Below, in pieces: positions 1 to 10,502 of a DNA stretch of 64,000 nucleotides; the first letter of the stretch is position 1, and each line of letters opens with the position of its first letter. This DNA comes from Streptomyces sp. QL37. GTDB lineage: Bacteria > Actinomycetota > Actinomycetes > Streptomycetales > Streptomycetaceae. Under the pieces are notes generated by a model. The model worked only from the letters and a program-made list of their open reading frames with translations. It had not been told where the DNA came from and did not search any database. Position numbers and translations under genes: made by a program. The stretch spans positions 2,108,001 to 2,172,000 of the forward strand of contig NZ_PTJS01000001.1 of assembly GCF_002941025.1 (NCBI RefSeq). The letters are read 5' to 3'.

Positions 1-1
1 C

Positions 2-1333
2 ACCGCCTCGTACCAGATCGAGGGCGCCGTGGATGAAGACGGCCGCGGGCCGTCCATCTGGGACACCTACAGCCACACGCCGGGCCGGACGGACGGCGGC
101 GACACGGGCGACGTGGCCTGCGACCACTACCACCGCTACCCGGAGGACGTGGCGCTGCTGCGCGACCTGGGCGTGGAGTCGTACCGCTTCTCGATCGCGT
201 GGTCCCGCATCCAGGCCACGGGCAGCGGTGCGGTCAACCCGAAGGGGCTGGACTTCTACTCCCGGCTCGTCGACTCCCTCCTGGAGGCGGGCATCGAGCC
301 GGCCGCCACCCTCTACCACTGGGACCTGCCGCAGGCCCTGGAGGACAAGGGCGGCTGGCGCGTACGGGAGACGGCGGAGCGCTTCGGCGAGTACACGGCG
401 ATCGTCGCCGAGCACCTCGGCGACCGCGTGCCGCGCTGGATCACCCTCAACGAGCCGTGGTGCAGCGCCTTCCTCGGCTACTCCGTCGGCCGGCACGCGC
501 CGGGCGCCCAGGAGGGCCGCGGGGCACTGGCCGCCGCGCACCACCTGCTGGTCGGTCACGGCCACGCGATGAACGCGCTGCGCGCCGCTGGCGTCCGCGA
601 GGCGGGCATCACGCTCAACCTGGACCGCAACGTCCCGGCCACCGAGTCGGACGCCGACCTCGCCGCCGTCGTCCGCGCCGACACCCAGCACAACCTGGTG
701 TGGACCGAGCCGCTTCTCGCGGGCCGTTACCCGGCCACCGAGGAGGAGACCTGGGGCGAGCTCATCACCGGCCAGGACTTCCGCCGCGAGGGCGACCTGG
801 AGCTGATCTCCCAGCCGATGGACTTCCTGGGCATCAACTACTACCGGCCGATCGTGGTCGCCGCCGCCCCGCACCGCGAGGCGGACCCGGCGCTGCGCGT
901 GGCCACGGACAACCGCTACGCGGAGGGCCAGTACCCGGACGTGCGGCGCACCGCGATGGGCTGGCCGGTCGTCCCGGAGTCGTTCACCGATCTGCTGACC
1001 GTGCTGAAGCAGACGTACGGCGACGCCCTGCCGCCGGTGCACATCACGGAGAACGGCTCGGCGGAGTTCGACAGCGTCGAGGCCGACGGTTCCGTCCACG
1101 ACGCGGACCGGGTGGAGTACCTGCGCACCCACCTGACGGCGCTGCGCGCGGCCATGGACGCCGGTGTCGACGTACGCGGGTACTACGTGTGGTCGCTGCT
1201 GGACAACTTCGAGTGGGCGCTGGGCTATGCGAAGCGGTTCGGGATCATCCGGGTCGACTACGACACCCTGGAGCGCACCCCGAAGGACAGCTACCGCTGG
1301 TATCAGCAGCTGATCGCGGCGCACAAGGCCTGA
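2..1333 (+). CDS. GH1 beta-glucosidase, 5' truncated by window edge
   Basis: Glycoside hydrolase family 1 enzyme releasing glucose from beta-glucosides such as cellobiose, probably cytosolic. The reading frame is open from base 2 (TASYQIEGA...), so the start lies outside the window and roughly 15-25 N-terminal residues are missing. The GH1 acid/base glutamate is in TLNEPW (codon at 452-454) and the nucleophile is in HITENG near nt 1050; the substrate-binding SLLDNFEW motif is near the C-terminus. A strong hairpin follows the stop codon. In streptomycetes such genes often sit after a sugar ABC operon, which cannot be seen here. Confidence 0.95.
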   Translation, partial: TASYQIEGAVDEDGRGPSIWDTYSHTPGRTDGGDTGDVACDHYHRYPEDVALLRDLGVESYRFSIAWSRIQATGSGAVNPKGLDFYSRLVDSLLEAGIEPAATLYHWDLPQALEDKGGWRVRETAERFGEYTAIVAEHLGDRVPRWITLNEPWCSAFLGYSVGRHAPGAQEGRGALAAAHHLLVGHGHAMNALRAAGVREAGITLNLDRNVPATESDADLAAVVRADTQHNLVWTEPLLAGRYPATEEETWGELITGQDFRREGDLELISQPMDFLGINYYRPIVVAAAPHREADPALRVATDNRYAEGQYPDVRRTAMGWPVVPESFTDLLTVLKQTYGDALPPVHITENGSAEFDSVEADGSVHDADRVEYLRTHLTALRAAMDAGVDVRGYYVWSLLDNFEWALGYAKRFGIIRVDYDTLERTPKDSYRWYQQLIAAHKA

Positions 1334-1352
1334 TCGCGGGGATACGGCTTGC

Positions 1353-1387
1353 GGGCCCGGGACGGTCGAAACAGCCGTCCCGGGCCC
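1353..1387 (+). terminator. Hairpin terminator after the beta-glucosidase gene
   Basis: Perfect 13-bp inverted repeat (GGGCCCGGGACGG, complement at 1375-1387) with a 9-base loop, 20 bases after the stop. There is no long T-tract, which is usual for streptomycete intrinsic terminators. Confidence 0.75.
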
Positions 1388-1482
1388 TTACGCGTCTTCC
1401 GCGCACCGCTGCCGCCGGACGGTGCCCGAGCGAATCCGGGCCCGACCGGTTTCCGTCCGGCCTGGGCGGTTACCGGACTCCC

Positions 1483-2562
1483 ATGGCACGGACACCGGAA
1501 CCACAGGCTCACCCCACCCACGGCGGCCACGACGGCTCCGACCGCATCGGAGACCGCGCGGACGACACCTCCAGGGCGTCGGATCACATCGGTCCGGACC
1601 CGGAGGTCGAGCGCGACGCACCCGACGGGCCGGCCTCCATGCCCAAGAGGTCCTGGTGGGCGGTACTGAAGCGGACGGTAACCGAGTTCACGGACGACGA
1701 ACTCGCCGACCGGGCCGCATCCCTGACCTACTACAGCGTCCTCTCGCTCTTCCCCGCGCTGCTCGTCCTGGTCTCCCTGCTCGGCGTCGCGGGCGAGTCC
1801 GCCACTCAGCAGGTGTTGGACAACCTGCAGAAGCTCGCCCCCGGGCCGGTCCGGGACATCCTCTCCGGAGCCGTGCAGCAGTTGCAGGGCAACGGCGGCA
1901 CGGGGTCGCTGATGGCCGTCGTCGGTCTGCTGCTGGCGGTGTGGTCGGCCTCCGGCTACATCGCGGCGTTCATCCGCTCCTCCAACGTCGTCTACGACAT
2001 GCCCGAGGGGCGACCGGTGTGGAAGGTGCTGCCCCTGCGCCTGGCCCTGACGGTGACCCTGATGGTGCTGGCGGTCATCAGCGCCCTGATCGTGGTGTTC
2101 ACCGGCCCCCTCGCCCAGCGGGCCGGTTCCGCCCTGGGAGTCGGCGGCCCCGCCATGACGGCCTGGTCGATCGCGAAGTGGCCGGTCCTGGTCCTGCTCG
2201 TCATCGTGATGATCGCGCTTCTGTACTGGGCCGCGCCCAACGCCCGGGGCCGGGGCTTCAAGTGGGTGACCCCGGGCAGCTTCCTCGCCCTGCTGCTCTG
2301 GATGATCGCCTCGGCCGGCTTCGCGCTGTACGTGGCGTACTTCTCCTCGTACAACAAGACGTACGGCGCCCTCGCCGGCGTGATCATCTTCCTGGTGTGG
2401 CTGTGGATCACCAACCTGGCGATCCTGCTCGGTCTCGAATTCGACGCGGAGATGGCCCGCCAGCGGGCCATCGACGGCGGCCACCCCGAGGGCGAGGAGC
2501 CGTACGTGGAACCGCGCGACACGGCCAAGTGGACCGAGGAGGACCACCGCCAGCTCGGCTGA
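1483..2562 (+). CDS. YihY/BrkB family integral membrane protein
   Basis: A 359-aa membrane protein of the YihY/virulence factor BrkB family, whose biochemical role is not settled. The first ~55 residues are hydrophilic and acidic. After them comes the family signature region (DRAASLTYYSVLSLFPALLV) and about six hydrophobic helices, ending with a charged cytoplasmic tail. The start chosen is the ATG at 1483; an internal ATG at the sequence MPKRSWW is possible and would give a protein nearer the usual family length. It is transcribed separately from the upstream glycosidase because a terminator lies between them, and it converges on the ROK regulator. Confidence 0.9.
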   Translation: MARTPEPQAHPTHGGHDGSDRIGDRADDTSRASDHIGPDPEVERDAPDGPASMPKRSWWAVLKRTVTEFTDDELADRAASLTYYSVLSLFPALLVLVSLLGVAGESATQQVLDNLQKLAPGPVRDILSGAVQQLQGNGGTGSLMAVVGLLLAVWSASGYIAAFIRSSNVVYDMPEGRPVWKVLPLRLALTVTLMVLAVISALIVVFTGPLAQRAGSALGVGGPAMTAWSIAKWPVLVLLVIVMIALLYWAAPNARGRGFKWVTPGSFLALLLWMIASAGFALYVAYFSSYNKTYGALAGVIIFLVWLWITNLAILLGLEFDAEMARQRAIDGGHPEGEEPYVEPRDTAKWTEEDHRQLG

Positions 2563-2593
2563 AGGGCCTCCGGACGGCTCGGGGCGTACGCCC

Positions 2594-3823
2594 TCACCGC
2601 AGGGCGTACGCCGCCGGGTTCTCCAGCACCTCGTACATCACCCGGGCCGCCGCGCCCCGCGCCGCGTCGCCGGAGACGGACGAGGCCCGCAGCCGGCTGC
2701 CGTTCGCGTGCCAGCGGCCCGACACCACCCGCGCGGTGAGCTGGGCGTCCGCGGACGCCTCCAGCCAGGGCATCAGGTTGCGGTAGATCCCGCCGAGGAC
2801 GACCGCCTCCGGGTCGAAGAGGTTCACCGCCCCTGCCAGTACCACGCCCATCCGGTCCCCCGCCTCCCGGAGCGCCGAGACTGCCCGCTGCTCACCGGCC
2901 GCCGCCCGCTGCTCCAGCTCGTCGATCCCGCGCACACCCGTGTCCGGGTCGATCCCGGCGGCTCGCAGCAGCGCCGCCCGGCCGGCGTACTGCTCCAGGC
3001 AGCCGTGCGCGCCGCACCGGCAGAGGGGCCCCCGCGGGTCGACGACGACGTGCCCGATCTCGCCGGCGAACCCGTGGGCGCCGCGGAGCATCTCGCCGTT
3101 CACCACGAGCGCGCCGCCCACGCCGATCTCACCGGTGAGATAGAGGAAGGTGCGTACGCCGCCTAGTCCGCCGAACCACAGCTCGGCGAGGGCCGCGAGG
3201 TTGGCCTCGTTGTCGGAGCCGACGGCCAGCGCCCGCCCGGCCGGGCGCAGCGTGCTGAGCGCCTGTCCGAAGATGCCCTCGGCCGCGACCCTGCTCCAGC
3301 CGAGGTTGGGTGCCTGCCGGACGACGCCGCCGGAGACGAGGCCGGGCAGCGCCAGCTCGACGCCGACCACCCGCAGTTCCTGTTCCCGGGTGGAGGCGAT
3401 GACCCGGTTGGTGAGCCGCGCGGCGTGGGCCAGGACCTCGGCGGGCGGGACGTCCCGGTGGTCGGTGTGCTCGGTGACCCGGACGCGGTCGGTGCCGGTG
3501 AGGTCGACGGCGCACACGGAGACGTAGTCGATGTTGATCTCCACGCCGAGGCCCGCCGGGCCGGTGCGGGAGAGCTTCAGCACGGTGCCGGGCCGGCCGG
3601 CCGATCCGCTGGAGGTCTTGCCGGACTCGCTGAGGCAGTCCAGCGCGAGCAGCTCCTCGACGAGCGAGGAGACGGCCGCCCTGGTCAGCCCCACGAGGCT
3701 CGCCACCCGGGCCCGGGTGACCTCGCCCTCGTCGCGGACGGTCCGCAGGACCAGGCTGAGGTTGTGACGGCGCACGGACTCGTGTCCGGCCTTGGCCGCC
3801 GGCGAGGTGAGGGTGTTCTTCAT
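2594..3823 (-). CDS. ROK-family transcriptional regulator
   Basis: A 409-aa repressor-type ROK protein. It has an N-terminal winged helix (RRHNLSLVLRTVRDEGEVTR, then TRAAVSSLVEEL) followed by a sugar-kinase-like ROK domain with the zinc-binding signature CRCGAHGCLE. ROK regulators usually bind a sugar or sugar phosphate and control carbohydrate genes. The start was set at the ATG of MKNTLTS at 3823; an in-frame ATG 11 codons upstream (3856) would run into the aconitase terminator hairpin. No sugar operon is next to it except the beta-glucosidase further left, so its target is not evident. Confidence 0.88.
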   Translation of the reverse strand: MKNTLTSPAAKAGHESVRRHNLSLVLRTVRDEGEVTRARVASLVGLTRAAVSSLVEELLALDCLSESGKTSSGSAGRPGTVLKLSRTGPAGLGVEINIDYVSVCAVDLTGTDRVRVTEHTDHRDVPPAEVLAHAARLTNRVIASTREQELRVVGVELALPGLVSGGVVRQAPNLGWSRVAAEGIFGQALSTLRPAGRALAVGSDNEANLAALAELWFGGLGGVRTFLYLTGEIGVGGALVVNGEMLRGAHGFAGEIGHVVVDPRGPLCRCGAHGCLEQYAGRAALLRAAGIDPDTGVRGIDELEQRAAAGEQRAVSALREAGDRMGVVLAGAVNLFDPEAVVLGGIYRNLMPWLEASADAQLTARVVSGRWHANGSRLRASSVSGDAARGAAARVMYEVLENPAAYALR

Positions 3824-3846
3824 CAGACCTTCGAGCCTAACGGCGA

Positions 3847-3874
3847 AGGGCCGCACCCCGGTGGGTGCGGCCCT
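3847..3874 (-). terminator. Hairpin terminator after aconitase
   Basis: Perfect 12-bp inverted repeat (AGGGCCGCACCC with its complement at 3863-3874) and a 4-base loop, starting 20 bases beyond the aconitase stop codon and just before the ROK gene on the same strand. Confidence 0.75.
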
Positions 3875-3894
3875 CGCTCACTTCGCGGTGTCCC

Positions 3895-6636
<2,742 letters not shown>

Positions 6637-6692
6637 TCAACCGCGCCGCGCCTCATGTGCGGCCGGCGCCGCCTGCGGCCCCCACCATCCGC

Positions 6693-6723
6693 TAAGGTAA
6701 GGATTAGTTAGGTAACCCTTACC
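6693..6723 (-). promoter_or_regulatory. Possible DmdR/IdeR-type iron box upstream of acnA
   Basis: An AT-rich patch in otherwise GC-rich DNA holds GGTAAGG and CCTTACC as outer inverted arms around ATTAGTTAGGTAAC. Its left part matches about 12 of 19 positions of the actinobacterial iron-box consensus (TTAGGTTAGGCTAACCTAA type). Iron control of an iron-sulphur aconitase would make sense, but the match is imperfect. Confidence 0.35.
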
Positions 6724-6752
6724 GAGCGGCGGCTGCGGTGCGCCTCGGCAGA

Positions 6753-6770
6753 TATCTCGATGTCGAGATA
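6753..6770. promoter_or_regulatory. Perfect palindromic operator upstream of acnA
   Basis: TATCTCGA-TG-TCGAGATA is an exact 8+8 inverted repeat 144 bases before the aconitase start. Its form suits a MarR-family dimer. In S. coelicolor the MarR protein TamR is reported to control aconitase and related central-carbon genes; assigning this site to a TamR homologue is inference. Confidence 0.5.
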
Positions 6771-6837
6771 ACTCTAGTACATCGCCGCCGCGCGGTCATG
6801 CCCGGGCACCCGTGTCCTGCGCCGCACCGACGCGGGC

Positions 6838-6861
6838 AGGCGGCCTTCACCCGGGCCGCCT
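6838..6861 (-). terminator. Hairpin terminator after the amidohydrolase gene
   Basis: AGGCGGCC pairs with GGCCGCCT across an 8-base loop, with partly complementary flanks, about 40 bases beyond the amidohydrolase stop. It separates the nucleobase operon from acnA. The rest of 6610-6901 holds only the two candidate operators described above. Confidence 0.5.
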
Positions 6862-6901
6862 ACCCGCTCGTGCGGTGATCGCACCGGCCGGGGCACGGCC
6901 G

Positions 6902-8260
6902 TCATGCCCCCGGAGTCATCGCGGGGAGCGCCGCCCTTCTGCGGAAGAGGTCCTCGGCGGCGCTCTGGGCCCGGTCGCGGACCGCGGCCGGGTCGACGCT
7001 GCGGACCCGGCCGCCCTCCACCAGCCGGTGGCCGTCCACCCACACGTCTGCCACGTCGGCCGCACCGGCCGAGAAGACCAGGTGGGCGGCGGCGTTGAAG
7101 TCGGGGCCGTGCAGCAGCGGGGTGGTGTGCAGGGCGCGCAGGTCGACGGTCACGACGTCGGCCTTCTTCCCCGCTTCGAGCGAGCCGGTCTCCCCGTCCA
7201 GGCCGAGGGCCCGGGCACCGTCGAGCGTCGCCATGGCGAGGACGTCCCACGGGTCGCCGGTTGTGGGGTCCAGCGTCGTCAGCTTCTGCAGGAGGGACGC
7301 GAACTTCATCTCCTCCAGCAGGTCCAGGTTGTTGTTCTCCTTCTCGCCGTCGCTGCCCAGCCCCACCGTGACGCCCCGGCTCCGCATGTCCGTGATGCGG
7401 GCGGGCCCGGAGGAGAGCTTCATGTTGGAGCAGGGGCAGTGCGCGACCGCCGTGCCGGTGCTCGCGAGGAGGTCGAGTTCGTGGTCGTCGAGCCAGACGC
7501 AGTGCGCCACGACCGTGCGGGGACCGAGGACGCCCCGGTGGTGGAACTCCTCGATCGGCCTGCGGCCCGTCAGCCGCAGGGACTCCTCCACCTCCCAGGT
7601 CGTCTCCGAGGAGTGGGTGTGCAGACCCGTGTCGAATTCGTCGGCCAGGGCCGCTGCCGCCTTGAACGCCTCCTCCGAACAGTAGAAGAGGTGCTCCAGA
7701 CCCACCCAGGACCGGACGCGGTCCTCGGCGTGGGTGCGGTACTCCTCCAGCAGCCGGCGGTTGGTGTCGAGCGTCTCGAAGTAGTCGTAACCGGGCAGGT
7801 CCGCGACATAGGGGACCAGGGTGGCGCGGATGCCGACCTGTGCGGCGGCCCGGGCGGAGCCCTCCATGTGGCGCCACATGTCCATGACCGAGGTGGTCCC
7901 CGCGCGCAGCGACTCGGTGTAGCAGAGGAGGGACGCGGCCTCGGCGATCTCGGGGGTGAGGGCCTTGTGCGCGGGGTCGACGTAGTCGCGCAGCCAGTCC
8001 CACAGCGACTTGGACTCGGCGGTGCCGCGCAGCAGCCCGGAGTGCAGGTGGGTGTTGTGCAGTCCGGGGATGACCGCGTGACCGGTGGCGTCCACGACGA
8101 CGGCGTCGGCGGCCGCCGCGTCCAGGCCCGCGACCGTGCCCACGGCGGTGATCCTGCCGTTCTCGATCAGGACCGACCCGGGGTCGAGGACCTCCCTGCG
8201 TCCTTCGCAGGGCAGGACGATGCCGTTGCGGATCAGCGTGCGGGGGTGACGGGCGGTCAT
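6902..8260 (-). CDS. Amidohydrolase of the AtzA/SsnA/8-oxoguanine deaminase type
   Basis: A 452-aa metal-dependent aminohydrolase, probably deaminating a purine or related N-heterocycle in the cytosol. Visible metal ligands and catalytic motifs are THLH (His71, His73), HSSET, the AHC of VVAHCVW, and GLGSDGE near residue 310, in the order typical of subtype-III amidohydrolases with a beta-sandwich N-terminus. The start ATG at 8260 overlaps the upstream stop (ATGA), indicating translational coupling to the permease-deaminase reading frame. The partner genes (NCS1 permease, Zn deaminase, PucR regulator) support a nucleobase substrate; guanine, 8-oxoguanine and other heterocycles cannot be told apart from sequence alone. 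Confidence 0.85.
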   Translation of the reverse strand: MTARHPRTLIRNGIVLPCEGRREVLDPGSVLIENGRITAVGTVAGLDAAAADAVVVDATGHAVIPGLHNTHLHSGLLRGTAESKSLWDWLRDYVDPAHKALTPEIAEAASLLCYTESLRAGTTSVMDMWRHMEGSARAAAQVGIRATLVPYVADLPGYDYFETLDTNRRLLEEYRTHAEDRVRSWVGLEHLFYCSEEAFKAAAALADEFDTGLHTHSSETTWEVEESLRLTGRRPIEEFHHRGVLGPRTVVAHCVWLDDHELDLLASTGTAVAHCPCSNMKLSSGPARITDMRSRGVTVGLGSDGEKENNNLDLLEEMKFASLLQKLTTLDPTTGDPWDVLAMATLDGARALGLDGETGSLEAGKKADVVTVDLRALHTTPLLHGPDFNAAAHLVFSAGAADVADVWVDGHRLVEGGRVRSVDPAAVRDRAQSAAEDLFRRRAALPAMTPGA

Positions 8261-10248
8261 GCGCCGGCCCCCGTCCAGAAGCCGGCATGTACGGCCGCGG
8301 CCCGGTCGTGGAGGTGCGGTCCGGAGACCTCCACGGGCCGCTGGCCGGAGGCGAAGACGGTGCGGCAGGGCAGCGCCATGGTGGGGTTCTCCTCGTCGGC
8401 GCCGGTCAGGGCGAGGAGTTCGTCCTCCCCGAGGGCGTAGACGACGCGTCCGATCCCGCTCCAGTAGACGGCGCCCGAGCACATCGCACAGGGCTCGGTG
8501 CTGGTGTACAGGGTGGCGCGGGCGAGTTCGGCGCGGGTGTACGCGGCGGTCGCCAGCCGGACCAGGTTGGTCTCCGCGTGGCCGGTGGCGTCCCGACCGG
8601 TGGTGACGGTGTTGCCGGCCTCCAGGACGGCGGTTCCGTCCAGGACCAGAAGGGATCCGAAGGGGTGGTTGCCCTCCTTGCGTGAACGGGCGGCGAGGTC
8701 GATGGCGGCGCTCAGGAACGCCTCCTCGTCGGCGCCGGTCAGGGCGAGGAGTTCGTCCTCCCCGAGGGCGTAGACGACGCGTCCGATCCCGCTCCAGTAG
8801 ACGGCGCCCGAGCACATCGCACAGGGCTCGGTGCTGGTGTACAGGGTGGCGCGGGCGAGTTCGGCGCGGGTGTACGCGGCGGCCGACACGGCGAATCCCA
8901 CGAGCAGCCCGAAGGGCCCCACGGCCGGGTGGGCGGCGGCCAGCGGTCCCGTGTAGAGGGACTGGTTCATGAACGGGATCTCGGCGAGCAGGGCGATCAG
9001 TACCGACGGCAGCCCCCAGCCGAAGCGGTGCCGGGAGTCGTACAGCCGGGCCGTGTCGTGCAGGCCGCGTTCCCGCCACCAGTACGCCGTGACGAGCACC
9101 GCGCCCCAGGGCGCCAGCCAGTAGCCGGTCATCAGCAGGAAGTCCTGCAGACGCGCCGCGAAGTCACCGTGTCCGGCGTACCACGAGAGGACGGTCCCCA
9201 GGCCTCCGACGACCAGGACGGACACCCAGCGGGGAAGGGCGAATCCGGCCGCGAGCGCGGCCATGGCACCCGAGTACAGGTCGATGACGGTGGACGCGAG
9301 GGTGGAGAGGAGCAGGGCACCCAGGACGACCGTGCCGAGGACGTGCGGGAGCAGCCCGCTGACCATGGTGCTGGGGTTGTCGACGGCGGCCACGGTGCCG
9401 ATCGCCGCGCCCAGCGCACCGATCCACAGCCCGGCGAGCGCGCTGCCGCCGCCCGCCGCGAGGAACACCCGGCGGGGGCGCGCGGTGGCCGGCAGGTAGC
9501 GGCTGTAGTCGGAGGCGTATGCCGACCAGCCCAGGCCCCGCGCCGCGGTGACTGCGGTGACCAGCACGAACGCCGTGACGGGGCCGCCTGAGGGATCGGT
9601 CGGCGCGGTCGCGTGGGCCTCACCGAATCCGTAGACCGACACCACGGCGAAGACGACCACCAGCGCGAGCGCGAGACCGCGCTCGACGGCGTGGATCATC
9701 CGGTAGCCGAGGACCGCCACCGTCAGTTGCGCCGCCGCCATGAGCAGCAGCGCGGGAGCGAAACCGAGGCCGGTCAGGTCACGGAGGATGAACATCCCGA
9801 GCAGGGTGTCCACAACGCACCAGCCGACACCGTTGACGACGGTGAACGCGGCCGACGGCAGTGCGCCGAGCCGCCCGAACGGCCCTCGGGTCTGGATGAG
9901 CTGCAGCACGCCGGTGAGCGGGCCGCGGGTGGAGAGGAGGCCGACCATCACCGCGCTGAGCACGGTCCCCAGAGCGATGGCGAAGACCGCGGGCAGCAGG
10001 TCGAGACCGAACACGGAGGTGGAGAGGGCGCCCACGCTGAGCGTCGCGAACTGCACGTTCGCGCCGAACCACAGCGTGAACAACGACCGGGGCCGGCCGT
10101 GCCGGCGGTCCACCGGCACGGGTTCGACACCGGCCCGCTCGATGCCGGGCGGGGGCGACCCCGGCCCCCGGCCCCGCGCGGGCGCACGGCCTTCGGCGGA
10201 GGGCGGGCTGACGGAGGGTGGGCTGGTGGGCAGCGGTTCGGCGCGCAC
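8257..10248 (-). CDS. NCS1 nucleobase permease fused in frame to a Zn-dependent nucleoside/guanine deaminase
   Basis: One 663-codon frame with two parts. Residues 1 to ~455 form a CodB-like NCS1 cytosine/purine permease with about 11-12 membrane helices (FTLWFGANVQFATL, SAYASDYSRYLP). Residues ~510-650 are a cytidine/guanine-deaminase-type domain with the zinc motif HAE and PCAMC. Between them, residues ~456-509 are an exact extra copy of the deaminase segment containing PCAMC but lacking HAE. The copy appears to have removed the permease stop and the deaminase start, so the fusion is probably secondary or an assembly fault rather than a designed chimera. Start: GTG at 10248 after a GAGGAG site. 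The gene leads an operon with the amidohydrolase and faces pucR. Confidence 0.8.
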   Translation of the reverse strand: MRAEPLPTSPPSVSPPSAEGRAPARGRGPGSPPPGIERAGVEPVPVDRRHGRPRSLFTLWFGANVQFATLSVGALSTSVFGLDLLPAVFAIALGTVLSAVMVGLLSTRGPLTGVLQLIQTRGPFGRLGALPSAAFTVVNGVGWCVVDTLLGMFILRDLTGLGFAPALLLMAAAQLTVAVLGYRMIHAVERGLALALVVVFAVVSVYGFGEAHATAPTDPSGGPVTAFVLVTAVTAARGLGWSAYASDYSRYLPATARPRRVFLAAGGGSALAGLWIGALGAAIGTVAAVDNPSTMVSGLLPHVLGTVVLGALLLSTLASTVIDLYSGAMAALAAGFALPRWVSVLVVGGLGTVLSWYAGHGDFAARLQDFLLMTGYWLAPWGAVLVTAYWWRERGLHDTARLYDSRHRFGWGLPSVLIALLAEIPFMNQSLYTGPLAAAHPAVGPFGLLVGFAVSAAAYTRAELARATLYTSTEPCAMCSGAVYWSGIGRVVYALGEDELLALTGADEEAFLSAAIDLAARSRKEGNHPFGSLLVLDGTAVLEAGNTVTTGRDATGHAETNLVRLATAAYTRAELARATLYTSTEPCAMCSGAVYWSGIGRVVYALGEDELLALTGADEENPTMALPCRTVFASGQRPVEVSGPHLHDRAAAVHAGFWTGAGA
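8389..8549. repeat. 161-bp perfect direct repeat, copy 1 (within the full deaminase domain)
   Basis: Identical base for base to 8722-8882, offset 333 bp (111 codons), so both copies are read in the same frame. It encodes the PCAMC zinc motif and the GVDELL-like C-terminal part of the deaminase. Confidence 0.97.
8722..8882. repeat. 161-bp perfect direct repeat, copy 2 (at the permease-deaminase junction)
   Basis: Second exact copy. Its permease-proximal edge interrupts the permease C-terminus. Its other edge joins the deaminase N-terminus at a short shared CTCCTCG microhomology, where GADEE meets DEEAFLS. Confidence 0.97.
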
Positions 10249-10484
10249 GGGATCTCCTCAGGGGCGACGGGAGTGCGACCGGACGCCGGGACCGAACGGA
10301 ACACGGCGTCGAGGGCGCGGGTGGTCGGCTGCGGCGCGCGGACTCCGGTGTCCGCGAATGCGCGCGGTCCGGAGGGCGGAGGGATGGGGCCGGGCCCCGC
10401 GATGTCCTCAGTGAACCCCCGGCGAACGGCGGGCGGACCGGTACGGCCCTCCAGACGAAGGGCTGGGGAAGGAGGGTCACCCCG

Positions 10485-10490
10485 TACTAT
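10485..10490 (+). promoter_or_regulatory. Possible -10 element for pucR
   Basis: TACTAT lies 12 bases before the GTG at 10503, which would give a nearly leaderless transcript. No convincing -35 hexamer is seen. The 254-bp divergent region 10249-10502 must also hold the permease operon promoter, but I could not identify it. Confidence 0.3.
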
Positions 10491-10502
10491 TCTCCAAACC
10501 CC

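Noticed and set aside
8257..10248. Evolved three-domain permease-deaminase-deaminase protein
   Set aside because: The middle piece is an exact nucleotide copy lacking the HAE half of the zinc site, which points to a recent duplication or assembly fault rather than a selected domain.
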